From: JBGLNJ01 sp964353405
GTDB taxonomy: Bacteria > Chloroflexota > Anaerolineae > Fen-1058
Assembly: GCA_964353405.1 (NCBI GenBank)
Contig: CAYGWJ010000339.1
Span: 1-10,682, forward strand
Length of the DNA stretch: 10,682 bases
Reading direction: 5' to 3'
Every line of letters starts with the position of its first letter. Positions within the stretch are counted from its first letter, which is position 1. Below, one piece after another: positions 1 to 5,298 of this stretch. Made by a program: the position numbers and the translations under genes. The notes beneath the pieces are model-generated. The model was not told the origin of the DNA, did not search any database, and saw nothing but the letters and a program-made list of their open reading frames with translations.

Positions 1-611
1 TGAATATTCTGTGGCAGACGAGCCACAATGCCGCCAAAGATAATGAGCGAGATGCCGTTGCCGATACCCTGCTCGTCAATCAACTGCCCCAGCCACATGG
101 CGAACATGGTGCCGGCCGTCATCGTGACCAGAATCGTCACCGTGGGCAAAAGCTGCGCGCCCGTAAAGCCAAAGCTTGGCAGGACGTTTTGATTGCCAGC
201 CGTCAAGAGACGGATCTGACCGACGGCCTGCAAGAGCGCCAGCGGGATTGTCGCATAGACGGTGTACTGGTTCATCTTGTTGCGCCCGGCCTCGCCTTCC
301 TTCATCATCTCTTCCCACGCCGGGATGATGGGGATGAGCAACTGGATGATGATCGAGGCCGTGATATACGGATACACGCCCATCGCCAGCACGCTAAAGT
401 TGGAAATCGCCCCGCCCGAAAGCAGGTCGAGGATGCCCGCCAAGCCGGCAGTCGGCGATCCGCTCTGGAACAATTGCTTCAACGCTGCCTGGTTGACGCC
501 CGGCACCGGCACGTGTGAAGCCAGACGATAGATCGCCAGAATCAAAAAGGTGTAGAGAATCTTGCGGCGCAGGTCCGGCAGGTTGAAGGCGTTGCGTACG
601 GCCTGAATCAT
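1..611 (-). CDS. secY: Preprotein translocase subunit SecY, N-terminal part (cut by window edge)
   Basis: SecY is the channel-forming membrane subunit of the SecYEG translocon, which moves unfolded preproteins across, and membrane proteins into, the cytoplasmic membrane. About 203 codons are present, roughly the first half of a protein usually 420-450 residues long; the frame is open to the window edge. The protein starts MIQAVRNAFNLPDLRRKILY, the usual cytosolic lead-in to TM1, followed by a hydrophobic TM1 (about residues 20-40), the plug region with LSGGAISNFSVLAMGVYPYI, and near the edge the hallmark GIGNGISLIIFGGIVARLP. The ATG lies 6 nt after the rplO stop, the normal end of the spc block. 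The Shine-Dalgarno is weak (only a GGA upstream), so translational coupling to rplO is likely. No frameshift is visible. Identification is secure from motifs and position. Confidence 0.97.
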   Translation of the reverse strand, partial: MIQAVRNAFNLPDLRRKILYTFLILAIYRLASHVPVPGVNQAALKQLFQSGSPTAGLAGILDLLSGGAISNFSVLAMGVYPYITASIIIQLLIPIIPAWEEMMKEGEAGRNKMNQYTVYATIPLALLQAVGQIRLLTAGNQNVLPSFGFTGAQLLPTVTILVTMTAGTMFAMWLGQLIDEQGIGNGISLIIFGGIVARLPQNI

Positions 612-617
612 AGGTTT

Positions 618-1094
618 TTATCCGTGTTTGCGGCTAGTCTCGAAAGGCAAGATTTCAATCTTGCCACCGGCGGCTTCTATTTTTCCTTGGGCCGACTTGG
701 AAAAACGATGCGCCTTGACGGTGAGCGCGTGCGGCAGCTCGCCCCGTCCCAACACCGCCACGGGCGCCTTGAGCGAGCGAATCATGCCATTCAGCGCCAG
801 GTCCTCGGGCGTCACCTCGGCGCCGGCCGGGAATGCGGCCAACTGATCCAGATTGACGGGCGAATAGTGAACCTTGAAGCGGCTCACAAAGCCCACGCCG
901 CGCGCGAACGGCAGCTTGCGGACAAACGGCAGATTGCCGCCTTCCCGGTAAAGCTTGCCGCCGCTGCCGGCCCGGGCATGATAGCCCTTCCTGCCTCGGC
1001 CGGCATACGTGCCCTGGCCGGAAGCGTTGCCGCGCCCCAGGCGCTTGCGGTTCTTGGTGGAACCCTCAGCGGGTTTGAGTTCGTGTAGTTTCAC
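618..1094 (-). CDS. rplO: 50S ribosomal protein L15
   Basis: L15 is a late-assembling large-subunit protein bound to 23S rRNA. The 158-residue product begins VKLHELKPAEGS and has the typical glycine- and arginine-rich N-terminal extension (RLGRGNASGQGTYAGRGRKG, about residues 17-36), then EGGNLPFVRKLPF, and a globular C-terminal half with the usual VLGRGELPHALTVKAHRFS segment. I chose the GTG at 1092-1094: it gives the family-standard KLHELKP start and has a GGAG at 1102-1105, 7 nt upstream. The frame stays open further upstream to 1157, but that extra N-terminus (MGERARGPK) resembles no L15 and would run through a hairpin. The gene is separated from rpmD by a 123-nt repeat-bearing spacer, unusual at this junction, and from secY by only 6 nt. 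Confidence 0.96.
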   Translation of the reverse strand: MKLHELKPAEGSTKNRKRLGRGNASGQGTYAGRGRKGYHARAGSGGKLYREGGNLPFVRKLPFARGVGFVSRFKVHYSPVNLDQLAAFPAGAEVTPEDLALNGMIRSLKAPVAVLGRGELPHALTVKAHRFSKSAQGKIEAAGGKIEILPFETSRKHG

Positions 1095-1101
1095 GTTCCA
1101 A

Positions 1102-1105
1102 CTCC
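1102..1105 (-). promoter_or_regulatory. Shine-Dalgarno deciding the rplO GTG start
   Basis: GGAG on the minus strand, 7 nt before the GTG at 1094. It is what favours the GTG over the longer open frame that reaches 1157. Confidence 0.7.
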
Positions 1106-1132
1106 ATTTCAAATCCCGGACTTGACGTAGTT

Positions 1133-1166
1133 TAGGGCCTCGTGCCCGTTCGCCCACGAGGGGCTA
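1133..1166 (-). repeat. Imperfect hairpin in the rpmD-rplO spacer
   Basis: The 7-bp arms at 1138-1144 and 1155-1161 (CCTCGTG and CACGAGG) are perfect complements around a 10-nt loop. Outside them the TAG at 1133-1135 pairs with the CTA at 1164-1166 across a 2x2 internal mismatch. There is no U-tract after it, so it is not an intrinsic terminator. The spacer also holds a longer-range inverted pair, ATTTCAAA at 1106-1113 and TTTGAAAT at 1187-1194, which could close a stem around this hairpin and end next to the rplO Shine-Dalgarno. Function is unknown. Confidence 0.5.
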
Positions 1167-1189
1167 GGCTACTCTTCAGACAGGCTTTT

Positions 1190-1217
1190 GAAATCCGAGA
1201 TTCGAAATTCGAATTTT
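1190..1217. repeat. Four heptamer units (GAAATTC-like) next to the rpmD stop
   Basis: Four consecutive 7-mers on the plus strand, at 1190, 1197, 1204 and 1211, fit the consensus GARATTC with substitutions (GAAATCC, GAGATTC, GAAATTC, GAATTTT). The array ends exactly at the base before the rpmD stop codon (1218-1220). A related heptamer array lies beside the rpsC stop at 6026-6053. This AT-rich stretch contrasts with the GC-rich flanking genes. Confidence 0.6.
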
Positions 1218-1409
1218 CTACGCCTGCTTCTCTTCGACCTTCACCAGGTGCGACACTTTGGCAATCATCCCGCGCACAGACTGCGTGTCTGGCTGCTCGA
1301 CGGTTTGATGCATCCGGTGCAGTCCCAACGCCTTGACGGTCGCCTTGTGACGCGCCGAAAACCCGATCGGGCTTTTGACGAGTGTGATGCGCAGGGTGTT
1401 ATTTGGCAT
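1218..1409 (-). CDS. rpmD: 50S ribosomal protein L30
   Basis: L30 is a small large-subunit protein. The 63-residue product fits the family length (about 58-62) and carries its motif layout: LRITLVKSPIG near the N-terminus, the basic turn RHKATVKALGLHRMHQTV, and VRGMIAKVSHLVKVEE at the end. The ATG lies inside the end of rpsE (11-nt overlap in a different frame), with GGAG at 1418-1421 as Shine-Dalgarno 8 nt upstream, so translation is probably coupled to rpsE. Many bacteria lack rpmD; here it is present and intact. The stop is TAG and is followed immediately by a heptamer array. Confidence 0.96.
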   Translation of the reverse strand: MPNNTLRITLVKSPIGFSARHKATVKALGLHRMHQTVEQPDTQSVRGMIAKVSHLVKVEEKQA

Positions 1410-1959
1410 GGGTCCGACTCCAGAACGGCAGCAATTTCTCGACGGGCTGGTCGCGCCGCGCCGCCTGCTCTTGGGCCGACTTGAGCATTGCCAGGCCCTG
1501 CAGGGTAGCGCGCACCACGTTGAGCGGGTTCGAGCTGCCCTTGGACTTGGTCAAAATGTCGCGCACGCCGGCGGCTTCCAGAACCGCGCGCACACCGCCA
1601 GCGGCGATGACGCCCGTGCCGGGCGCAGCCGGCTTGAGAAAGACAATCGCGCCGCAGTACTTGCTTTCCACGACATGCGGGATGGTCGTGCCCGCCAGGT
1701 TGACCGACTTCATCGCGCGGCGAGCGCGCTCCGTGCCCTGGCGAATGGCTTCCGGCACGGCGCGAGACTTGCCAATGCCCAGGCCCACGTTCCCGCGATT
1801 GTCGCCCACCACCACCGTCACGCGGAAAGCAAACCGCCGACCGCCCTTGATGACTTTGGCAACGCGCGAAATGTTCACCACGCGCTCGTCGAGTTCCTCG
1901 CGTTCTTCCATAACTTCGCGGTCACGCACGGGACCGCTGCCTCGTCGCTGTTTCGCCAT
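1399..1959 (-). CDS. rpsE: 30S ribosomal protein S5
   Basis: S5 sits at the 16S central pseudoknot near the decoding centre and helps set translational fidelity and mRNA entry. The 186-residue product has the N-terminal double-stranded-RNA-binding-like domain (about residues 22-86: ERVVNISRVAKVIKGGRRF, then VVVGDNRGNVGLGIGKS) and the C-terminal alpha/beta domain (about 100-165, with PGTGVIAAGGVRAVLE and GSSNPLNVVRAT). The KGGR loop at 38-41 is the region where spectinomycin-resistance changes occur in other bacteria; it looks wild type. The ATG is 9 nt after the rplR stop, and the Shine-Dalgarno AGGAG (1966-1970) overlaps that TAG stop. The gene ends in TAA inside rpmD. Confidence 0.98.
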   Translation of the reverse strand: MAKQRRGSGPVRDREVMEEREELDERVVNISRVAKVIKGGRRFAFRVTVVVGDNRGNVGLGIGKSRAVPEAIRQGTERARRAMKSVNLAGTTIPHVVESKYCGAIVFLKPAAPGTGVIAAGGVRAVLEAAGVRDILTKSKGSSNPLNVVRATLQGLAMLKSAQEQAARRDQPVEKLLPFWSRTHAK

Positions 1960-1968
1960 CGGCTGCTC

Positions 1969-2337
1969 CTAGAAATCCAGTCCTGCTTCGCGGCTGGCAT
2001 CGGCCAACGCTTTGACGCGGCCGTGATATCTATACCCACCCCGGTCGAACACCACCTGCTGGATGCCGGCCTTTTGCGCTCGCTCGGCCAGCACCTTGCC
2101 CACCAGCTTGGCCTGGCCCGTCTTGTTCAAGTCGCCCAGTTGAGCCCGCACTTCCGGGTCGAGTGTCGAGGCCGCCGCCAGTGTCTTACCGGCGGCATCA
2201 TCAATCACCTGCGCCACAATGTTCCGCAGACTGCGGAACACGCTCAGGCGCGGCCGCTCGGGCGTGCCCGAGACATGCACACGCACGTGCTGATGTCGGC
2301 GATCTCGCGCTTTCCTGCGTGGATTTTCTTGACTCAT
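1969..2337 (-). CDS. rplR: 50S ribosomal protein L18
   Basis: L18 binds 5S rRNA in the central protuberance together with L5. The 122-residue product (MSQENPRRKARDRRHQHVR) matches the family size. It shows the basic N-terminal tail, GTPERPRLSVFRSLRNIVAQ (about 23-42), VGKVLAERAQKAGIQQVVFD (about 80-99) and the conserved end FDRGGYRYHGRVKALADASREAGL. I use the ATG at 2337, with AGGTGA at 2345-2350 seven nt upstream. The frame remains open to 2445, but that stretch overlaps the rplF end and a hairpin and has no L18 similarity. A 61-nt spacer carrying a direct repeat precedes it. The stop TAG overlaps the rpsE Shine-Dalgarno. Confidence 0.97.
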   Translation of the reverse strand: MSQENPRRKARDRRHQHVRVHVSGTPERPRLSVFRSLRNIVAQVIDDAAGKTLAAASTLDPEVRAQLGDLNKTGQAKLVGKVLAERAQKAGIQQVVFDRGGYRYHGRVKALADASREAGLDF

Positions 2338-2361
2338 TGTGTTCTCACCTGTTACCCCATG

Positions 2362-2396
2362 CACCTGGGACTTGCCAGGTGTGTGGACTTGCCAGG
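2362..2396. repeat. 12-nt direct repeat and hairpin in the rplF-rplR spacer
   Basis: GGACTTGCCAGG occurs at 2368-2379 and again at 2385-2396, a 17-nt period. The first copy also forms part of a perfect hairpin: CACCTGG at 2362-2368 pairs with CCAGGTG at 2375-2381 around a 6-nt loop. A CCCC/GGGG pair further out (near 2354-2357 and 2395-2398) could extend it. The element fills the whole gap between the rplF stop and the rplR Shine-Dalgarno, with no U-run that would suggest a terminator. Confidence 0.6.
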
Positions 2397-2398
2397 GG

Positions 2399-2944
2399 TT
2401 ACGCGACCTTGCCGGCCTTGCCAGCCTTGCGGCGGATGCGCTCACCCTGGTACATCACACCCTTGCCCTTGTAAGGTTCCGGCAGGCGCAGCTTGCGCAA
2501 GTTGGCCGCCACCTGGCCGACCTGCTCGCGGTCATTGCCTTCAATCGTCACCGTCTTGGCCTTTTCGTCCGCCACGAACTTGATTCCGGCGGGCGGCTCG
2601 ACCTTGATCGGGTGAGAGTAACCCAGGTAAAAGACCAGGCTGGCGCCGTCCATCGTGGCACGGTAGCCCACGCCCTCGATTTGCAGAACCTTGGTAAAGC
2701 CTTCGGACACACCCTTCACCATGTTCGCCAGGAGAGCGCGCGTGGTACCGTGCAAAGCGCGGTGCGAAGGCGAATCACTCGGGCGGGTCACGATGACCTG
2801 GCCGTCGTCCAGCTTGATCTCGATGTCAGGATGAAACTCGCGGGCCATCTCGCCGCGTTTTCCCTTGACACTCACATGATGACCGTCAACTTGCACTTGA
2901 ACGCCGGACGGCACGGCGATTGGCAATCGTCCAATACGCGACAT
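2399..2944 (-). CDS. rplF: 50S ribosomal protein L6
   Basis: L6 lies at the base of the L7/L12 stalk near the sarcin-ricin loop, the landing site of EF-Tu and EF-G. The 181-residue product has the two tandem L6 folds: N-terminal (MSRIGRLPIAVPSGV to about residue 80, with VKGKRGEM and TRALLANMVKGVSEGF) and C-terminal (from about 83, LQIEGVGYRATMDG, YSHPI, then the signature LRLPEPYKGKGVMYQGE). I chose the ATG at 2944: it gives the standard MSRIG start and is preceded by AGGGGG in the 8-nt gap after rpsH. The frame extends 8 codons upstream into rpsH, without support. The gene ends in TAA beside the repeat-bearing spacer. Confidence 0.97.
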   Translation of the reverse strand: MSRIGRLPIAVPSGVQVQVDGHHVSVKGKRGEMAREFHPDIEIKLDDGQVIVTRPSDSPSHRALHGTTRALLANMVKGVSEGFTKVLQIEGVGYRATMDGASLVFYLGYSHPIKVEPPAGIKFVADEKAKTVTIEGNDREQVGQVAANLRKLRLPEPYKGKGVMYQGERIRRKAGKAGKVA

Positions 2945-2952
2945 TCTGCCCC

Positions 2953-3363
2953 CTACCACACATAGCACAGGACTTCGCCGCCGACGCCCAAGCGACGAGC
3001 TTGATCGCCCGACAGCACACCCTTGGGCGTGGACAGAATCGCCACCCCCGTGCCCGAAAGCACCCAGGGAATCTCGCCCTTGCCGGTGTAAACGCGGCGG
3101 CCCGGTTTGCTCACGCGCTCCATGCCCGTGATGACCGGCTTGCGCTGGCGGCGGTCGCCGGTGTACTTGAGCCAGAGGCGCAAGATCGGATGGGCCTGGC
3201 CCGCCGTCACCACCTCAAAGTCTTGGATAAACCCTTCTTCTTTGAGAATCTGGGCAATCGCCGCTTTGATGTTGGAATTGGGCACAGCGACCGTATTGTG
3301 CCCCACAGCCGACGCATTGCGGATGCGGGCCAGCATATCGGCGATAGGATCAATCACACTCAT
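2953..3363 (-). CDS. rpsH: 30S ribosomal protein S8
   Basis: S8 is a primary 16S rRNA binder at helix 21 and, in E. coli, represses its own spc operon by binding near the rplE start. The 136-residue product starts MSVIDPIADMLARIRNA and ends with the hallmark SGDQARRLGVGGEVLCYVW; the C-terminal RNA-binding loop contains ILSTPKGVL (typically ILSTSKG). I chose the ATG at 3363, with GAGGAG (3371-3376) 7 nt upstream; an in-frame start 5 codons earlier lies within the Shine-Dalgarno region and was rejected. The 138-nt spacer upstream is the longest in the window and is filled by an octamer-phased array. I do not recognise an S8-binding mimic at the rplE start here. Confidence 0.97.
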   Translation of the reverse strand: MSVIDPIADMLARIRNASAVGHNTVAVPNSNIKAAIAQILKEEGFIQDFEVVTAGQAHPILRLWLKYTGDRRQRKPVITGMERVSKPGRRVYTGKGEIPWVLSGTGVAILSTPKGVLSGDQARRLGVGGEVLCYVW

Positions 3364-3376
3364 GACTACGCTCCTC

Positions 3377-3504
3377 AATAGTCCTGCAGTTCGATAGTTT
3401 GCTAGTTCGGTAGTCCACTAGTTCGATAGTTTCTTGGTTCGATGATTGCCCGGCGACCTGACTATCTCGCTATTGCACTATCTCACTATCGCACCACTCG
3501 ACTA
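3377..3504. repeat. Octamer-phased tandem array, inverted midway, in the rpsN-rpsH spacer
   Basis: Cut into 8-mers, this stretch stays in one register from the rpsN stop codon to the rpsH Shine-Dalgarno. Near rpsN, minus-strand units begin TAGT (TAGTCGAG at 3497-3504, TAGTGAGA at 3481-3488, TAGTGCAA at 3473-3480, TAGTCAGG at 3457-3464). Near rpsH they switch to GAACTAGT/AAACTATC types (3417-3424, 3425-3432, 3401-3408, 3393-3400), roughly the reverse complement of the first half. The turn is the GC-rich segment 3441-3456. The two halves could fold into a long imperfect hairpin. The rpsN TAG stop is itself the start of the first unit. No ORF or promoter was recognised inside. Confidence 0.7.
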
Positions 3505-3684
3505 CCAACTCGATTTCGCAACGCCTGGGATCATGCCTTGCAGAGCCAGCTCGCGGAAGCAAATGCGGCACAGGGCGAAGCGGCGGATATAGCCCCGGTT
3601 GCGGCCGCACTTGCGGCAGCGATTGCGCACGCGGTTCGGGTACTTGCGGCGGCTCTCTTTATTGATCAACGACTTTTTTGCCAT
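3502..3684 (-). CDS. rpsN: 30S ribosomal protein S14, zinc-binding (type Z)
   Basis: S14 is a 30S head protein near the A site. This is the short, cysteine-containing form: 60 residues, MAKKSLINKESRRKYPNRVR, with two CxxC pairs at Cys23/Cys26 and Cys39/Cys42 (CRKC and CRIC) that coordinate zinc in this family, and the conserved tail CFRELALQGMIPGVAKSSW. The ATG is one nt beyond the rplE stop, and its Shine-Dalgarno AGGAG lies inside the last codons of rplE, so translation is tightly coupled. The frame is open further upstream (to 3867), but that portion lies in rplE and is unrelated. Some bacteria carry a second, zinc-free S14 elsewhere; none is visible here. Confidence 0.97.
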   Translation of the reverse strand: MAKKSLINKESRRKYPNRVRNRCRKCGRNRGYIRRFALCRICFRELALQGMIPGVAKSSW

Positions 3685-3685
3685 A

Positions 3686-4225
3686 CTAGCTCCTGAACGG
3701 CATCCCAACGAGTTCCAGCAATCGGCGACCTTCCTCATCGGTGCGGGCCGTGGTGACGATGCTGATTTCCATCCCACGAATCTTGTCAATCTTATCGTAG
3801 GGGAGTTCCGGAAACGCGATTTGCTCTCGCAGCCCAAGCGTATAGTTTCCCCGGCCATCGAACGCATCCGGCGCGATGCCGCGAAAGTCGCGGATGCGTG
3901 GCAGCGCGATATTGCACAGCCGGTCGAGGAACTGCCACATCCGGTCGCCGCGCAGTGTCACCTTGACGCCGATGGCGCGGCCCTCGCGCAGCTTGAACGT
4001 AGCGATAGACTTTTTCGCCTTGGTGATGATGGGTTTTTGGCCGGTGATGTTCGTAATGTCGCCCACCGCTGCGTCCAGCGCCTTGGCGTTCGTCAAGGCT
4101 TCGCCCACACCTACGTTCACCACTACTTTGGTGATGCGCGGGGCCTGCAGTGTGTTCTTGAACTTGAACTCTTGGACAAGTTGGGGCAGGATTTCCTGCT
4201 TGTATCGGTCTCTCAGTCGAGCCAT
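3686..4225 (-). CDS. rplE: 50S ribosomal protein L5
   Basis: L5 binds 5S rRNA with L18 and contacts the P-site tRNA and bridges to S13. At 179 residues the product has family length. It shows MARLRDRYKQEILPQL, the helix-strand segment APRITKVVVNVGVGEA (about 28-43), GQKPIITKAKKSIATFKLRE (about 63-82), GVKVTLRGDRMWQFLDRL (the P-loop region, about 86-103) and the end GMEISIVTTARTDEEGRRLL. The ATG has GAGGAG 9 nt upstream. A 74-nt spacer containing a GTAG-palindrome separates it from rplX; in most spc operons this gap is only a few nt. The stop is TAG, one nt before the rpsN start. Confidence 0.98.
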   Translation of the reverse strand: MARLRDRYKQEILPQLVQEFKFKNTLQAPRITKVVVNVGVGEALTNAKALDAAVGDITNITGQKPIITKAKKSIATFKLREGRAIGVKVTLRGDRMWQFLDRLCNIALPRIRDFRGIAPDAFDGRGNYTLGLREQIAFPELPYDKIDKIRGMEISIVTTARTDEEGRRLLELVGMPFRS

Positions 4226-4265
4226 TCCTAATTTCTCCTCACACCGCCTTGTGGGTCAGGGCTGG

Positions 4266-4290
4266 GGGCAGGTATGGAAACCTGCCCTAC
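4266..4290 (-). repeat. REP-like element: GTAG plus palindrome, rplX-rplE spacer
   Basis: On the coding strand GTAG (4287-4290) is directly followed by a perfect 8-bp stem: arms at 4280-4287 and 4266-4273 (GGGCAGGT and ACCTGCCC) with a 6-nt loop. The sequence TGGAAACCTGNCCTAC on the plus strand is shared with the copies at 10271-10295 in the tuf-rpsJ spacer, so these are one family. A 5' GTAG followed by an imperfect palindrome is the known layout of REP elements mobilised by RAYT transposases. No U-tract follows, so a terminator is unlikely. Confidence 0.65.
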
Positions 4291-4299
4291 TGAGCCGCC

Positions 4300-4623
4300 C
4301 TAGGCGATCTCGGATTGGCAATTCTTGCAGATACGGGTCTTGACGCCGCTCTCGTTGACGAAATAGCCCACGCGCGTCGGTTTGTTGCACTTCTGGCAGA
4401 CCAGCATCACGTTGGACAGGTGAATCGGCGCTTCGAACTCGATCTTGCCGGCGCGCACCTGTCCACGCCCCGCCTGCCGGGGTTTTTGGTGCTTGGTCAC
4501 AATGTTCACACCCGCAACCACCACGCGGTTGTCCTTGCTCTGCATGCGCTGCACCGTGCCGCGCGTCCCCTTGTTTTCTCCAGTGACCACCTCGACGGTG
4601 TCACCTTTTTTGATGTTAGCCAC
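4300..4623 (-). CDS. rplX: 50S ribosomal protein L24 with C-terminal four-cysteine motif
   Basis: L24 is one of the assembly initiators of the large subunit. The 107-residue product has an N-terminal KOW domain (about residues 3-35, IKKGDTVEVVTGENKGTRG), then NIVTKHQKP and the conserved EFEAPIHLSNVMLVC. The C-terminal part carries two CxxC pairs (Cys76/Cys79 and Cys99/Cys102) that look like a zinc ribbon, as in several bacterial L24 lineages but not E. coli. The start codon is GTG (VANIKKG), supported by AGGAG at 4630-4634 six nt upstream. A GTAG hairpin abuts that Shine-Dalgarno, and a second lies behind the TAG stop, so the gene is flanked on both sides by REP-like elements. Confidence 0.97.
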   Translation of the reverse strand: MANIKKGDTVEVVTGENKGTRGTVQRMQSKDNRVVVAGVNIVTKHQKPRQAGRGQVRAGKIEFEAPIHLSNVMLVCQKCNKPTRVGYFVNESGVKTRICKNCQSEIA

Positions 4624-4629
4624 AGCAAA

Positions 4630-4634
4630 CTCCT
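4630..4634 (-). promoter_or_regulatory. Shine-Dalgarno deciding the rplX GTG start
   Basis: AGGAG on the minus strand, 6 nt before the GTG. The 8-bp hairpin at 4635-4656 touches its 5' edge, so the fold could affect ribosome access, but its arms do not include the site. Confidence 0.7.
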
Positions 4635-4660
4635 GGGCTGGGACATAGCCCAGCCCCTAC
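4635..4660 (-). repeat. REP-like element supplying the rplN stop codon
   Basis: GTAG at 4657-4660 on the coding strand is followed by an 8-bp perfect stem (arms 4649-4656 and 4635-4642, GGGCTGGG and CCCAGCCC) with a 6-nt loop. The TAG of this GTAG is the in-frame stop codon of rplN (4657-4659). The other edge abuts the rplX Shine-Dalgarno, so the element fills nearly the whole 33-nt spacer. The stem sequence differs from the 4266-4290 copy, but the architecture and orientation are the same. Confidence 0.65.
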
Positions 4661-5028
4661 AAAACTTCGGGCGCTAGCGAAATGATCTTCATGAATCCCT
4701 TGTCACGCAGCTCGCGGGCCACCGGGCCAAAGATGCGCGTGCCTTTCGGGTTCTGCGTGTCGGCGTCCAGAATGACCGCCGCGTTGTCGTCAAAGCGGAT
4801 GTGGCTGCCATCGGCGCGCCGGTATTCCTTGGCTGTTCGCACAATAACGGCTTTGACCACTTCGCTCTTTTTAACTGAGCCGTTGGGCGACGCCTGCTTG
4901 ACAGTGGCAACAATAATGTCGCCCACGTAGCCATAGCGGCGGCGGCTGCCGCCCATGACGTGAATACACAGAATTTCCTTGGCGCCGGTGTTGTCGGCAA
5001 CGTGCAATCGAGTTTCCTGTTGAATCAT
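4657..5028 (-). CDS. rplN: 50S ribosomal protein L14
   Basis: L14 is a very conserved large-subunit protein at the subunit interface, forming bridges with 16S rRNA and the binding site of the silencing factor RsfS. The 123-residue product is full length: MIQQETRLHVADNTGAKEI, VMGGSRRRYGYVGDIIVATV (about 25-44), KKSEVVKAVIVRTAKEYRR (about 53-71), and the standard end GTRIFGPVARELR...GFMKIISLAPEVL. The ATG has GAGGTG at 5034-5039 within a 15-nt gap after rpsQ. The stop codon TAG coincides with the GTAG head of a REP-like palindrome, yet the protein still ends at the family-typical LAPEVL, so the element joined exactly at the end of the gene. Confidence 0.98.
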   Translation of the reverse strand: MIQQETRLHVADNTGAKEILCIHVMGGSRRRYGYVGDIIVATVKQASPNGSVKKSEVVKAVIVRTAKEYRRADGSHIRFDDNAAVILDADTQNPKGTRIFGPVARELRDKGFMKIISLAPEVL

Positions 5029-5043
5029 CGCATCACCTCGCGC

Positions 5044-5298
5044 CTATGCGCCACTCTTGCGGAGAATGGATTCCACCACCCAGCGCTTGTCCCGGCTCAA
5101 GGGCCGCGACTCGACGATGCGCACCAGGTCGCCCGCCTTGGCTTCGTTATTCTCATTGTGCGCCTTAAAGTTACGGGCGCGCTTGACGACTTTGCCGTAC
5201 AACGGGTGGCGCTGCAAGCGCTCGATCGTCACGACGACGGTCTTGTCCATTTTGTCGCTGGTCACGCGGCCGACCAGTCGTTTGCGATGTTCTTTCAT
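5044..5298 (-). CDS. rpsQ: 30S ribosomal protein S17
   Basis: S17 is a primary 16S rRNA-binding OB-fold protein needed early in 30S assembly. The 84-residue product shows the family pattern: RKRLVGRVTSDKMDKTVVVT (about 5-24), ERLQRHPLYGKVVKRARNFK (about 26-45), KAHNENNEAKAGDLVRIVES and RPLSRDKRWVVESIL. The ATG overlaps the rpmC stop as ATGA (4-nt overlap), a typical coupled start. The gene ends in TAG, 15 nt before rplN. Confidence 0.98.
   Translation of the reverse strand: MKEHRKRLVGRVTSDKMDKTVVVTIERLQRHPLYGKVVKRARNFKAHNENNEAKAGDLVRIVESRPLSRDKRWVVESILRKSGA

Noticed and set aside
1095..1157. N-terminal extension of L15
   Set aside because: It crosses a hairpin, gives a non-family N-terminus, and the GTG at 1094 has a properly spaced GGAG.
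2338..2445. N-terminal extension of L18 by 36 residues
   Set aside because: It overlaps the end of rplF and the repeat spacer, lacks similarity to L18, and a good Shine-Dalgarno precedes the ATG at 2337.
1375..2583. A 402-codon open frame on the plus strand
   Set aside because: It runs antisense across rpsE, rplR and part of rplF. The translation is low-complexity His/Arg/Ala-rich with no recognisable fold; it is a codon-bias shadow of GC-rich genes.
3364..3501. Hidden small gene or tRNA in the longest spacer
   Set aside because: No open frame with a Shine-Dalgarno and no cloverleaf is visible; the period-8 structure explains the whole stretch.
4200..4260. S8-binding autoregulatory site near the rplE start, as in E. 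coli
   Set aside because: I could not find a helix-21-like fold by eye around the rplE start; without a folding calculation there is no support.
4266..4290. GC-rich hairpins as intrinsic terminators (also 4635-4660, 5969-5991, 10271-10347)
   Set aside because: None is followed by a U-tract on the coding strand, and termination here would cut off essential downstream genes.
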